64,000 nucleotides of DNA from a virus, in IMG/VR virus record IMGVR_UViG_3300010883_026915, positions 1 to 64,000 of that record; one strand, 5' to 3'. The position numbers and the translations under genes are program-made. The number at the start of each line of letters is the position of its first letter. Position 1 is the first letter of the stretch. The notes beneath the pieces are model-generated. The model had not been told where the DNA came from and ran no database searches. It saw only the letters and a program-made list of their open reading frames with translations. Below are positions 32,216-43,600 of this stretch, one piece after another.

Positions 32216-32704
32216 ATGCCATCACCACCAGACGATGAAGAATTTAGATCTTCTGGTCTTTATTTTACAAGCGGATCATTATTAAGCGAGGTTGAAGCCC
32301 TCGCTGTTGGTGTTAGATTACCAATTGAAGTAGGAACAGAACGATCTGATTTATTTCAAATGAATTATGATGCTGCTTCTCAAGTTGGCGATAACTTTAA
32401 AAATCTTGTAAATACTGATCATAATGAAAGGCTTGGGAGTCCAAGCTACGGTGCAAATCTTGGTCCGCTAATATCAGAGTATCAGGAGTTAGGTGATGAT
32501 TTTGAGTCAGCAGCGATGGATAGAATACAAGCAGCAGTTACAAAATGGATGCCAACAGTCCAGCTTAACACTTTTACTTCGAAATTTGTCGAAGATAGAG
32601 ATCCTGGAATGCTCAGGCTTGATATATCAATAGGCTACAGTGTCACATCGCCCACAGTAAGCTTTTCAGGAAGGAAATTAAATGTATCGTTTATGCTTCT
32701 ATAA
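32216..32704 (+). CDS. 25: gp25-like baseplate wedge protein
   Basis: A 162-residue GPW/gp25-family protein. VGVRLPIEVGTERSDLFQMN near 32-51 and DNFKNLVNTDHNERLGSPSYGANL near 59-82 are the family's core, in which the loop NTDHNERLG resembles the conserved T-x-x-GER-x-x-xP-x-x-G pattern. The second half (ESAAMDRIQAAVTKWMPTVQL) matches the usual helix and the following strand pair. gp25 links the inner baseplate to the tail sheath and has structural similarity to lysozyme without activity. A GGAGG Shine-Dalgarno sequence precedes the ATG. The gp6-like gene follows, as in T4-like phages. Confidence 0.87.
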   Translation: MPSPPDDEEFRSSGLYFTSGSLLSEVEALAVGVRLPIEVGTERSDLFQMNYDAASQVGDNFKNLVNTDHNERLGSPSYGANLGPLISEYQELGDDFESAAMDRIQAAVTKWMPTVQLNTFTSKFVEDRDPGMLRLDISIGYSVTSPTVSFSGRKLNVSFMLL

Positions 32705-32723
32705 TTTATACGTGAGAGTTTAA

Positions 32724-34577
32724 ATGTCAAATAATAAAAAAAACACAGTTCAATCAATTAGAGAATCACAGAGAACATATTTAAATAGAGATTTTGATTC
32801 ATTCAGATCTTCACTTTCTTCATATGGAAAAGCTTTTTTTAGTGAAAAAAATGCTGACTTTGGCCCAAATGGATTTGCTGGAATGATGATTGAGCTAGCA
32901 GCATATGTTGGTGACACACTTTCTTATTATATGGATCATCAATTCCAAGAATTAGATCTTTCAGAAGCTGTCGAGCCTTCTAATGTTGAGAGGCTTATAC
33001 GGAATACAGGTATGAAAATAACTGGCGCCTCTCCTGCAACAGTTCTCGTCGATTTTTATATTGAAGTTCCAGCAATACTTGAAAGGAGAAAATATGTTCC
33101 TAAATCAACCCTTTTACCTGTAATAAAGGAAGGAACTACAGTTTCATCTGGTGGCGGAATTATCTTTACACTATACGAAACACTTGATTTTAGTAGAAAA
33201 AGCTCAATGGGAAATATTATTGCAACTTATGTTACTATGAAATCAGATTCATCTGGAAATCCAACGTCATTTTCTGTAAAAATGTCAGGAATGTGTATAT
33301 CATCAACAACTCAAAAAGAACAGTTTGTCATACCCAATAGGTTTGAACCTTTTAGAAAGATAATGTTATCAAATGCAAATGTAACTGAAATAATTGATAT
33401 AATAGATTCAGAGGGCAATGAATATTATGAAGTTGAAAGCTTAACGCAGGATACAGTTTTTAAAAGGGTTGACAATCTTGCATATGATTCTGAATCTGTT
33501 GCAGAAAACATAGAGCTTCTTCCAGCTCCAAGAAGATTTATTACGTCAACATCAATAAAATCAAAAAAGACACAAATTCAGTTTGGCGGCGGAAATGCAA
33601 AATCTACTGATAACGATTTAATGCCAGACCCTTCTGAGCTATCAATTCCATTTTACGGAAAGAGAACATCTGTTTCAAATTTTGCTATTGATCCAAACAG
33701 GCTTTTAAATACAATTACACTTGGAATCTCACCACAAGGCACAACAATTTCAGTAAGGTATAGAGCAGGAGGCGGCATTAAGCATAATGTTTCTGCTGGG
33801 TCAATTAGAAATGTAAACAATCTTAAGGTAAAGTTTGGATCAAATATATCAGCTCCTAGTGTTTCATCAATACGATCATCACTAGAAGTTGATAATCAAA
33901 AAGCTGCAGCTGGCGGAGAAAATGCACCAACATTGAATGAAATGAGATCAATAGCACTGTCATATAGAAACTCACAATCGAGAATAGTTACAAAGGATGA
34001 TCTTGTAGCAAGAATATATACTATGCCAAATAAGTTTGGAAGGGTCTTTAGAGTTGGAATTAGGGCAAATAATAATAATCCGCTTGCAAGTGTTATTTCA
34101 ATATTAAGTCGTGACTCTGATGGGAAGTTAACAATATCATCAGACTCGCTTAAGCAAAATTTAGCAACATATATAAATGAATCAAGATTAATATCAGATG
34201 CAATAGATATAGTTGATGGTGCCGTCATAAATATTGCAGTAGCATATGGTGTTACAGTTTCTGGAAATTGTAACCCAGAGACAGTTATTCAAAAAATAAA
34301 TACATCAATATACTCATACATGAATATTGAAAATTTTCAAATAGAGCAGCCAATTATAACATCTGATATAGTAAATATAATATTAAATACTCAAGATGTA
34401 GTCTCTATAGTAAATTTGAAATTTACGAATAGATATGGTGTTATTGGTGATAATGTATATAGCGGCATATCATATCCGATCGATCAAAACACTAGTAGAG
34501 GAATGATAATATCACCACCGGGCTCTATATTTGAGTTAAAATATCCAAATGAAGATATAGTTGGAACAATAAGGTAA
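32724..34577 (+). CDS. 6: gp6-like baseplate wedge protein
   Basis: A 617-residue protein. The N-terminal FGPNGFAGMMIELAAYVGDT near 48-67 with SYYMDHQFQELDLSEAVEPS near 69-88 is the characteristic opening of gp6/gpJ wedge proteins. The middle (LRNTGMKITGASPATVLVDFYI) and the C-terminal half (SYRNSQSRIVTKDDLVARIY near 412-431, followed by FGRVFRVGI) also match. T4 gp6 is 660 residues. gp6 forms the inner iris ring of the baseplate. It follows gp25 by 19 bases with a GAGAG Shine-Dalgarno sequence. Confidence 0.85.
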   Translation: MSNNKKNTVQSIRESQRTYLNRDFDSFRSSLSSYGKAFFSEKNADFGPNGFAGMMIELAAYVGDTLSYYMDHQFQELDLSEAVEPSNVERLIRNTGMKITGASPATVLVDFYIEVPAILERRKYVPKSTLLPVIKEGTTVSSGGGIIFTLYETLDFSRKSSMGNIIATYVTMKSDSSGNPTSFSVKMSGMCISSTTQKEQFVIPNRFEPFRKIMLSNANVTEIIDIIDSEGNEYYEVESLTQDTVFKRVDNLAYDSESVAENIELLPAPRRFITSTSIKSKKTQIQFGGGNAKSTDNDLMPDPSELSIPFYGKRTSVSNFAIDPNRLLNTITLGISPQGTTISVRYRAGGGIKHNVSAGSIRNVNNLKVKFGSNISAPSVSSIRSSLEVDNQKAAAGGENAPTLNEMRSIALSYRNSQSRIVTKDDLVARIYTMPNKFGRVFRVGIRANNNNPLASVISILSRDSDGKLTISSDSLKQNLATYINESRLISDAIDIVDGAVINIAVAYGVTVSGNCNPETVIQKINTSIYSYMNIENFQIEQPIITSDIVNIILNTQDVVSIVNLKFTNRYGVIGDNVYSGISYPIDQNTSRGMIISPPGSIFELKYPNEDIVGTIR

Positions 34578-34580
34578 AAC

Positions 34581-36125
34581 ATGTATAGAATACTGACAGC
34601 TAGCAAAGATACATACGTTACTAATAAGATTATTAATAATAGTTTTAGAGCAACAGATGCAAATGTAGGAATGGCATCTACTCTTGATTTATATAAATTA
34701 TATGGAGAGTCTACGTCTGGATCTGTTGAAAATCCAATCGAAATAAGTAGAATATTATTAAAGTTTAATTTAAATCCATTACGTGCACTTACTGGATCAA
34801 TACTTGACTTAGATTCAAGTACTTTTAAAGCAACATTAAATCTATATGATGTATACGGAGGTCAAACAACACCTAGTAATTTTAAATTAATAGTATTTCC
34901 ACTTTCAAAATCTTTTGATGAGGGTATAGGTAGAAATATAGTAGATTTTTCTGACTTAGATTCTTCTAACTTTATAACAGCATCTGTATCAAATAGTTCT
35001 GCTGATGCCTGGCATCTAAGCGGCGCAAACAAGCAAGGTTTTCTAGGATCAAGTAATATTGATATTATATCAAGCGGAACGCTGAGTGGAAGTAGTGAAA
35101 CAGAGAATATTAATATCTGGAAATCGCAAACTTTTAGTACAGGAGATGAGAATCTATCTATAGACGTAACTACAATAGTATCTGGAACACTAGTAGGTTT
35201 AATACCCGATTGTGGCTTTAGGATTTCATTTAGCGGAAGCCAGGAAACAGATAAGAAAACAAGATTTGTAAAAAGATTTGCATCTAGACATACTACAAAC
35301 TATATCAAAAGGCCTTCAATTGTTATTCATTACGATGATTCTGTACAAGATCATCACGAAGTTTTTTACTTTGACATGACGGGAAGCGTATTTTTAAATA
35401 ATAGTGCAAGAGGCACAAGAAGAAATTTCAGATCAGGATCAGCTGCAACTGAAATAACAGGTTCAGACTGCCTATATCTTGAGCTTGTATCAGGATCTAA
35501 TCTAAGCGGAACATTATTCCAGAAAACAATAACTGGATCTCAGCATAAAATTGGAAAAAACTTTATAACAGGTGTATATTCTGCATCATTTGCAATAAGT
35601 GAGTTCGAAAGTGGCACTTTATATCACCATGTTAAAAGTGCAGGATCAGCAAGCTTTACTGCTGTATGGTCATCAATGGATAAAACTGTTCCATTTCTAA
35701 CATCTTCACTAGTTATTTTTAGAACTGATAGATCTGCATTTGATAATGATCAAAAAAGACTTATTGTTACAGTAACAAATGTTCAACCTACATATGGCTT
35801 AAATGATAAAGTTAGATTTAGAGTATTTGCTGAAAATATAGATAGAGATGTTGTATATAAGAAGGTTCCAATGGAAACAAAGAGCCAGATATTTACAAAA
35901 ATGTACTATAGAATTAGGGATGCAATATCTTCAGATATAATAATACCATTTGAAAAATCAAACAATGCAACTCTTTGTTCTACTGATAGTGATGGAATGT
36001 ATTTTGATATATATATGGATTCACTTAATGAGGGTAGACTTTATACTATAGACTTTTTAATAAAAGACATGGGTGAGGATCTTCTCTTTACAGATGTTGC
36101 AGCAAAATTTCGACTAGAGAAATAG
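34581..36125 (+). CDS. DNRLRE/CBM-like baseplate or tail protein
   Basis: A 514-residue virion protein. The N-terminal third (ASKDTYVTNKIINNSFRATD near 7-26, TLDLYKLYGE, EISRILLKFNLNPL near 55-68) resembles DNRLRE-type carbohydrate-related domains, which begin with a D-T-Y/F-I segment and an S/R-x-L-L-K-F strand. The rest is beta-rich, with repeated SGS and TGS turns. Neither signal peptide nor membrane segment is visible. It starts three bases after gp6 and is followed immediately by a LamG-like protein gene, so a peripheral baseplate role is likely. Family assignment is by pattern and not certain. Confidence 0.65.
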   Translation: MYRILTASKDTYVTNKIINNSFRATDANVGMASTLDLYKLYGESTSGSVENPIEISRILLKFNLNPLRALTGSILDLDSSTFKATLNLYDVYGGQTTPSNFKLIVFPLSKSFDEGIGRNIVDFSDLDSSNFITASVSNSSADAWHLSGANKQGFLGSSNIDIISSGTLSGSSETENINIWKSQTFSTGDENLSIDVTTIVSGTLVGLIPDCGFRISFSGSQETDKKTRFVKRFASRHTTNYIKRPSIVIHYDDSVQDHHEVFYFDMTGSVFLNNSARGTRRNFRSGSAATEITGSDCLYLELVSGSNLSGTLFQKTITGSQHKIGKNFITGVYSASFAISEFESGTLYHHVKSAGSASFTAVWSSMDKTVPFLTSSLVIFRTDRSAFDNDQKRLIVTVTNVQPTYGLNDKVRFRVFAENIDRDVVYKKVPMETKSQIFTKMYYRIRDAISSDIIIPFEKSNNATLCSTDSDGMYFDIYMDSLNEGRLYTIDFLIKDMGEDLLFTDVAAKFRLEK

Positions 36126-36126
36126 T

Positions 36127-39100
36127 ATGAAAAAACGAATAGTTTCAAAATCAAAAAGACCTTCTCTATTTAAAAATGAAAAATCAATAAATAAACTGAC
36201 TTCAAAAAAAGAAATAAGTCTTTCTAGTATGATGGATACAAATATACAGTCAGATGAATCATTTAGATATGATTCTTATTCAGAAGCTATAAAAAACACA
36301 CAACAGCTTAACATTGACTATACAAAATTCAAAAATCATACATTTTTCAATTCTGCGCAAGCAAAGACAAATATTGCAATATCTAAAATAATTAATGAGT
36401 ATCCGTTTGATCAAAATAAAAAATCAATAGAGTCATTTTTTGATTCACTTACTGGATTTGAAAATTATGTTTTTAACATATTTCCAAAATATACTGGCTA
36501 TTTACATTTTTCAGGAACAGTCTCTGGTGAACCAGCTAGTAATGGAACAATATTAGAAATATTTGATTCAAGCGGCTATAAGTTCCCACAATTCTCTACA
36601 AAAAATGATGGAAATGCAGAGATAGATTTCGAATATAATCCGATCACAGTAGAGTTTCAAACATATATACCGGATCAGGTAAATGAAAATCAAATAATTA
36701 TTCAAAAACAAAAAGAAGCAGGCTTCGGAGTAAATATTGCACTAAGCAGAAGCCTTGATACTTCAAGATGTAATATTATATGGTCTGTTGTTTCTGGTGG
36801 CATACACACATCTGTATCAAGTAGTATAGAAAAGGGAAAATGGGTTAATGTAGGTTGTATATATGATAGGGGAAATGAAAACAATCTGCACTTATTTTTT
36901 GACGGTGAGCTTCAAGGAACTTCTTCAAATAAAGCAGAGTTTAGTATACTTTCTTTTGACAAGTCTCCGCTTTATATTGGGACCGGATCTATATTCAATA
37001 TTGATTCAAGATTTCAAAAAGGAGGAGAATCTACATTTTCACCTCAGGTATCTCTTTCTGGAAATTTAGATGAAGTTAGAGTGTTCCATGATGTTAGAAC
37101 TGCAGATGAGCTAAAAGAGTTTAGACAAAAGAGTATCTTTCCTGAGCCAAACCTAGTATGCTATTTAAAGTTTAATGAACCATCGGGAAGCTATAAGGGA
37201 AATAAAATTATATTAGACTCTTCTGGAAACTCAAATCATGCTTTAATTCAAAACTTTACTAGTGAGCTAAGATTTACAGGATCACTTAGCTCGCCCTTGC
37301 TATTTGAAAAGAAAAACCTAACCCCGATTTTATTTCCTGATCACTACCTTGTTAAAGATCTAAATACAAAAATGCTTATATCAGCATCTAGGTATGACGA
37401 GATAAATCCAAATCTTATAACAAGATTAATACCAAAGCACTTTTTCGTCGAAGGTCAGGCAAATGAGGGATTTTCAACACAGGCTGGAGAAATTGTAAAA
37501 GCCATAACAGGAAATTCAATGCCAGGATCAGCAAAGCTTGGAAGTGCGCAGCTTATGACATCATTTCTACTAGTTTATGCAAAATTCTTTGATGAATTGA
37601 AGATAGTAATTGATAGCATTAGTAATTTTCTTAATGTAAACTATGAAAACGAAGAGACTATACCAGATCAGCTATTGCCAGCACTTGGGAGGTATTACGG
37701 AATAGATTTGCCTAGCTTGTTTACAAATGCTGATATATATCAATTTATTGATGGAGAAAGACTGGGAGAGAGCTGGGGTGCTAGTCCAAGATCACTTAGG
37801 GAATTACAAAACGCACTCTGGAAAAGATTTTTGATAAATATTCCCTATATAACTAGATCAAAGGGAACAATAAGAAGTATAAAGTCTACATTATCATCAT
37901 TTGGAATAGATCCAGATGATATTGTTAATATAAGAGAGTTTGGAGGACCTACTAAGAAGACACTAGATAATAAACGTATAAGAAAAATCAAGGCAATATC
38001 CTTTCTAGACTTTACTGGATCTTTTGGTCATGAGAATGATACAGTTAACTATCAAGGCTACTCAAGCACATCTCCGATTTTTATTAGCAAATATCTTAGC
38101 TCTTCAAGAGTTGAACCAGGATATCCTGAAATAAAGGGCAACTTTATAAATAAATCTAGTACAAATAGAAATGGTATATCAAATAATAAAAGTGATGGAC
38201 AGCACACATCAGGATCTTTTACATATGAAGCATATTATAGATTTCTAGAGAAGCCCAGGCTGGGTGGAAAAACACATTATGCAACACAGAGCCTAGCTAG
38301 ACTTCATGTTACAGGATCACATGATGGAGTAGGTGGGGGAGCACATATTCTTAACATTCTGGCAACATCTGCTTCTATCCCTACAGAAAACAATAGATTA
38401 ACTCTATTTGTTAGAGATGCCATCGACATCGCCACCCCTGGCCTAAAGATACAGATAAATGATAAAAATTTAGACCTGTTTAATGGTGAGCCCTGGTACA
38501 TATCATTTGGAAAAGTCAGGTCAGATGACATCATAACTTCAGTATCAGAGAGTCTTGTTGGGTCAAAAGTTAGATCTCCGTTTTCAACGCCTAAGATTTC
38601 AACTAACATGACATCATCATGGTTTATTAGGGCAGCAAGGTCTGCAAACGGGCGAGTTACAGAGTCTTACGTAAGTAAATCATTCTTTGCTTACGATGAC
38701 CACAACCTGCTCGAAAATATCGCGCCCAGCGGTGAGACAGGCTATAATCCTAGTGGAACTTTTATAGCGATAGGCTCACAAAGCATGCCTCTTCCGACAA
38801 CAATTTCACAAGAGAGATTTTTAATTAGTGATCGATCTTCTATTGAAGGATTGCCAAATTGGTCAAGTGGTGATCGAGACCTGGCAATGTCAACAAAATT
38901 CTCGGGCCAGGTTGGAAAGATAAGATTCTGGTCTTCTGCACTTGATGAAAAATCATTTAAAGATCATGTTAGAAATCCTGATTCTATAGGTTCACTAGAC
39001 CCTGTAAAGAGTTATGATTTTATAACTCAGGAAACAGGTTCTTTCCAGCGACTTAGAGTTGATCATCAGATGTCACAAGAAGTTCTCACATCTTCTGCAA

Positions 39101-39804
39101 CAGGTGAGCTTATGATAACAAACTTTACACAGACTACAGCAGCTACAGCACGCGGATTTGAGAAAAATAAACAAATTATAAAAAATGAAAATATATTCTA
39201 CTCTATGCTTTCTCCAAAGTTTGATCTCTCACAAACAGATGAGAAAGTTAGAGTTAGAGGTTTCTCAGATTCTAAAAATATAGATAGTGAAGATTATGCA
39301 TATGCATCACCAGTATATGAAGTGCTGAGAAGTGAAAGCCCAGATGATGATACAAGATTTGCTATAGAGTTTTCAGCAATAAAAGCAGTTGAAGATGATA
39401 TAATGTCTTTGTTTTCGTCTCTTGAGTTTTTTGATAATGCACTTGGAAATCCAAATTTATTATTTGATGAATTTTATCCTGATTTAGAGCAAATGAGAAA
39501 GATTTACTTTAGAAGACTATTAGCAAAACCTGAATTTGATTCATACTATAGGATGTTTAAATGGTTCACTAGTTCTCTAGGCAATATACTAGAGCAGCTT
39601 GTCCCAAAGAAGACAAAGTTTCTTGGAATAGATTTTATATATGAGTCACATCCGTTGGAAAGAAATAGATTTAGATACCTATATGATGAGATTTATCTAG
39701 GGCAAGCCGAAAGATCATTTGATAAACCCCCAGATAAGCCTACAGAATATCCTGATAATCCTGCTGCTGGGCAACTCAAGTCTGGCCAAATTAAGAAGTT
39801 TTAA
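36127..39804 (+). CDS. Large baseplate/tail protein with LamG-like domains
   Basis: A 1225-residue protein. Residues about 165-335 look like a concanavalin/LamG domain: GKWVNVGCIYDRGNENNLHL, FFDGELQGTSSNKAE, SPLYIGTG and LSGNLDEVRVFHDVRTADEL are the usual strands. A second LamG-like unit (about 700-970) includes FTYEAYYRFLEKP and GQVGKIRFWSSALDEKSF. Between them is a helical region with LLPALGRYYGIDLPSLF and KRFLINIPYITRSKGTIRSI (about 515-600). The C-terminus is helical and charged. LamG domains often bind sugars, so the protein may touch the host surface. It abuts the DNRLRE-like gene. Confidence 0.75.
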   Translation: MKKRIVSKSKRPSLFKNEKSINKLTSKKEISLSSMMDTNIQSDESFRYDSYSEAIKNTQQLNIDYTKFKNHTFFNSAQAKTNIAISKIINEYPFDQNKKSIESFFDSLTGFENYVFNIFPKYTGYLHFSGTVSGEPASNGTILEIFDSSGYKFPQFSTKNDGNAEIDFEYNPITVEFQTYIPDQVNENQIIIQKQKEAGFGVNIALSRSLDTSRCNIIWSVVSGGIHTSVSSSIEKGKWVNVGCIYDRGNENNLHLFFDGELQGTSSNKAEFSILSFDKSPLYIGTGSIFNIDSRFQKGGESTFSPQVSLSGNLDEVRVFHDVRTADELKEFRQKSIFPEPNLVCYLKFNEPSGSYKGNKIILDSSGNSNHALIQNFTSELRFTGSLSSPLLFEKKNLTPILFPDHYLVKDLNTKMLISASRYDEINPNLITRLIPKHFFVEGQANEGFSTQAGEIVKAITGNSMPGSAKLGSAQLMTSFLLVYAKFFDELKIVIDSISNFLNVNYENEETIPDQLLPALGRYYGIDLPSLFTNADIYQFIDGERLGESWGASPRSLRELQNALWKRFLINIPYITRSKGTIRSIKSTLSSFGIDPDDIVNIREFGGPTKKTLDNKRIRKIKAISFLDFTGSFGHENDTVNYQGYSSTSPIFISKYLSSSRVEPGYPEIKGNFINKSSTNRNGISNNKSDGQHTSGSFTYEAYYRFLEKPRLGGKTHYATQSLARLHVTGSHDGVGGGAHILNILATSASIPTENNRLTLFVRDAIDIATPGLKIQINDKNLDLFNGEPWYISFGKVRSDDIITSVSESLVGSKVRSPFSTPKISTNMTSSWFIRAARSANGRVTESYVSKSFFAYDDHNLLENIAPSGETGYNPSGTFIAIGSQSMPLPTTISQERFLISDRSSIEGLPNWSSGDRDLAMSTKFSGQVGKIRFWSSALDEKSFKDHVRNPDSIGSLDPVKSYDFITQETGSFQRLRVDHQMSQEVLTSSATGELMITNFTQTTAATARGFEKNKQIIKNENIFYSMLSPKFDLSQTDEKVRVRGFSDSKNIDSEDYAYASPVYEVLRSESPDDDTRFAIEFSAIKAVEDDIMSLFSSLEFFDNALGNPNLLFDEFYPDLEQMRKIYFRRLLAKPEFDSYYRMFKWFTSSLGNILEQLVPKKTKFLGIDFIYESHPLERNRFRYLYDEIYLGQAERSFDKPPDKPTEYPDNPAAGQLKSGQIKKF

Positions 39805-39819
39805 AAATAAGAGTAAAAT

Positions 39820-40692
39820 ATGCCAATTAAACCGTTTATAGATAGAAAAGAGATAAATCTAAGCACTAATGACTCTCTGCTGGCGTTGGCATCTGCTGCA
39901 TCTGGATCTTTCGCTGCACCATGTATAGATGCATTTAAGCAAGGTGTAAGCCTAAAGACTTCAAAAGATGTATTCTCAAGACTGCTTCCTTTCGTAGGAT
40001 CTAAAGGTCTACCTTTAAATTTTTATGATACTATTGACTTCTCACTTGAAAGAACAACATATGGAAATGTTGAACTATTTAGTGAATCTAGCAATGGATC
40101 AACAGTTGATCCATTTGATGATATATCATCATTAAATAATCCTGTTACTTTTCTTAAAGATGATGGTCTTACAGCTTACCCACAAGTTATGCTTAGTCCA
40201 AATTGGCTTGATCCAGGGCTCATGAACGGAATAATAGAGCCTTTAGATCTTAGGGGAACATTGCCAGGTGCTAGTGTTGACTCTCCCTTTGTAGCAAGAA
40301 CAATAAAGGCAAGCATTATGGATAATCCCTATCCGTATAGGTGCGATAGAGTGTTTGATAAAAAGTCTACATTTGATGTAGACGTTGCATTTATAGATTC
40401 TCAAAATCTAGGTCCATCAAAGGATAATTTTCATATGTTCTCTGAGCCTATAGGTGATTTCGGTAGATCAAAAATATCACCATATGACGAGCTAATTGAC
40501 AGCTATATTGTAAATGATCTAAAGACTATGAGTGATACTAATTTTAACGATACTATTGGACTTGGAATAATATCAAGGGGAGTAGGAACAATAATGAATT
40601 ATAATTCTTCTAAAATTGTTCAAAGAGGTGAGTCTGGATTTAGAAATCTAACAGTAGTTGACTCAATAGCATTTGGAGGCTTAGTTAAGTAA
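39820..40692 (+). CDS. Virion protein, function unknown (290 residues)
   Basis: I do not recognise this 290-residue protein. It opens with MPIKPFIDRKEINLSTNDSL, has a small Ala/Ser-rich stretch (LALASAASGSFAAP) and otherwise a mix of short strands and loops with many Asp, Pro and Asn residues. It has no transmembrane segment or catalytic motif that I can see. Its stop overlaps the next start as TAATG, so the pair is co-translated. Location among baseplate genes indicates a structural role. Confidence 0.65.
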   Translation: MPIKPFIDRKEINLSTNDSLLALASAASGSFAAPCIDAFKQGVSLKTSKDVFSRLLPFVGSKGLPLNFYDTIDFSLERTTYGNVELFSESSNGSTVDPFDDISSLNNPVTFLKDDGLTAYPQVMLSPNWLDPGLMNGIIEPLDLRGTLPGASVDSPFVARTIKASIMDNPYPYRCDRVFDKKSTFDVDVAFIDSQNLGPSKDNFHMFSEPIGDFGRSKISPYDELIDSYIVNDLKTMSDTNFNDTIGLGIISRGVGTIMNYNSSKIVQRGESGFRNLTVVDSIAFGGLVK

Positions 40693-43600
40693 TGCCAATA
40701 TCAGGTTCAAAAGGATATAGATCGGGAATATTATCACTGCCCAATAGAGTTACAATAAGGATGACAGATAGTGTCAGTGGAACATATCCGACCACTGCTA
40801 GAACTACAGGTAAAACTCATGGATTAATTGGAAAAAATATATTAAGATTTGATGATACTAAAACTAAGATGTTTTTAGGCTCAGATTCAATGGTATATCC
40901 AATTGTTCAGACAGCAGCAAACATATCACAATCTAATACTTCTATACTTATTGCATCGCCTAACAAGCCACCGACTATTATCACACATGGAACATCTTCT
41001 GACGGCCTTTCAATGGACGGGATGATTTCAAATATAGAAAACGGTCTAGTATTTTTACCTTACGATGAAACAAGAATTGTTAATACAGGAAAATCTGATT
41101 CTTTCTATGCTACTGGCACAAAATCAGAAAATCTACCAGGATTTTCAGGTCCACTTAGGGATAAAATAAGTATAACAATACCAATAAATAATTCAAGCCA
41201 GAAAATAGCTACAAGATATAATGTTTCAGGAATAAATGTTGACTCAAGCGGGCATTTTCCTTCGACATCAGACAAATATTCTGGATTTTTATATTATAAC
41301 CCAAGCTTAAATAGGTGGGAGGATATCGGCCTTGTAGATCATTTGCACAACTCATCTACAAACTACAAGATGTACTATCAGAGTACAAGTACAGATGTAA
41401 GCAAAGTTGATTGCTGGATCGCTGGCACACATGTTACAAGCTCCAATCTTGGAGCTGGCACTCCTTCTTATCCCAAAATGCAGCAATTTGCAATGTCAGA
41501 TCATATGGCAGTATATCTTGACTCTGTCGCTGATATATCTTCTGTAAAGGGCTCTAGTAAGTACTCAATATTGACGTCTTCTTTAGATTATCATCTTATT
41601 GGAACACCAACTATAGCAGCATTAGCTCCGGGTGCATCAATATATCATGCTACATCTAGTCAGACTTTGTCTATTGACAATTATATAAATGATCCATTTG
41701 CACTAGAATCTATGGTTCTAGAGATACCAGTTGTAGTTCAAAGAATGAGAGGCACTGTTGCAAAGCCAACAGAAGAGTCTAGGTTTTATGAAGCATGCAG
41801 AGATATTGACAATTATACATTTTTTATATATAGACAGACTAGACCTACTAATTCTAATATTGACTCAGATGAACATATAGAAACCTCAAGAAGATATTTG
41901 ATTGGAAGCGGGTGTGCTACATTTTCAAATACAAATTCACTTTCAGGAAGAATGCCAGCGATTGTTCGTTCAAAGGGCTGGCCACACAAGCCAGCGTTTT
42001 CTCATGACTTTCTCGTTGCCAGTGGCGCTGCAGCAAATGAAAATGTAACTTCTAGTCCCATATCAGTGTTTTCAGGAACACTAGAAATAAAAATAAAACC
42101 AGCAGTAGCAAATGGGCAATATCTAGGGGGTTCTAGGTTTCCTCTAGGCCCAAGTATAGGTGCCGGTCTTGCTGGAGGCAGTGTTTTTTGTACTGATGGT
42201 ATACGAAGCATAGTAACACAAGATTTTTGGCCAGGTGGAACAACTACATTGTCTGGAAATATAAAGCCAGCATCATCTAGACAATATTCACCTCAGATAA
42301 ATACTAGTATTTTTAAAGGTGCTAGAGACCCACAGATTAGTTTCGCAGGATCATTATTACACAGTGAATATAATAACTTGCTTAGTGAGTACAAAGAGCT
42401 AGTTCTTAAAGATAAGCTAGGATTAGTTGATACTAGGCCGCTTGCAAATGGTATCGGCTTAAGATCAACAGGTTCAGTTGAAAATACAGTTTCAGGAACT
42501 ATCGCACTTGGACAAAAAAGTGGAATACTAGGATATACAGCACAATCAACGCCATCTACAAGAAGCTTTCCTGTCGGTCTTGGATCTCTTCCAAACTCAA
42601 AAGAGTCACCATATCTACTGCTACCTGGTGATGAAATAGTTCTGGGTCTTGATGTGGGTGTATCTATGATTCCAAGCTCTGGAACAAACATGACATGGAC
42701 TTCTGGACTTGGGACAATTGATGTTGGGAAAGATTTGGGATTCTATTCTGCATCTAGCGCAGATAATGAATACTTTGGAACAGTTTCAGGATCATTTATG
42801 AAACTAATAAAGGGTCAAGCTAAACTAACACTATACGGATCTCTAGTCAGATGGGGAAAGGGAATAGAAGGTGAATCAAATCAGAATATCACGTCAGATG
42901 CAATACATGAAGCTGTGGGAAACCATAGGGTAACAGATCAGTATGATATTCCAACAAGAAATGATCTATCTTCAAGCTACGTTGATAGATTTATAGTAGG
43001 TGTTATGAAATCTGGCTCAAGAGATGCATACTACTCAGAGAATAGCGGATATTATGAAAACACTATAAATTTTAATTTTGGATATAATCTAAAAAGATCT
43101 GTTAGAGGATTATTTTCTAAAAATAGAACTGGAATATACAGTAATCTTCAAAATACAATATTTTCTAATTATAGTGTTGGTGCTCCACCTAGATTAAAAT
43201 ATTCATCAGTTTTCCCTTCAAATACAAGCGTTGTACTTGACAGATACCATATATCTAGATACGGAGAGTCAATATTTGATTTTGGAAAAGGCTTTCGATC
43301 GCTCCAGAGATTTGTCGGACTAGACTGCAATAAAGAAAGATTTTATGATACTGTTATGCCTGATATTATGCACCTGGCTTTAGCATCACCATCACTATCT
43401 GTAGATCCAATACCTTCCGGAACATATACAAAAAGGATAACACTTGATAAGCATAGAGCTATATCATACCCATATAGTGGTAACCCGGATAGATATGTAG
43501 AACAAAAGTACTATCTTAGAGTTGATGCTTCAAGTGGAACAATTGGAAGCACAATTCAAGATTTTAAATCTGACTATGACAGAAAGCTTGTCAATGTTTG

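Noticed and set aside
33896-34228. 110-residue open frame on the minus strand inside the gp6-like gene
   Set aside because: It is antisense to a convincing gene, has no Shine-Dalgarno sequence and no recognisable motif; all good genes are on the + strand.
42293-42691. 132-residue minus-strand open frame
   Set aside because: Shadow of the 1113-residue gene, with unlikely composition and no ribosome-binding site.
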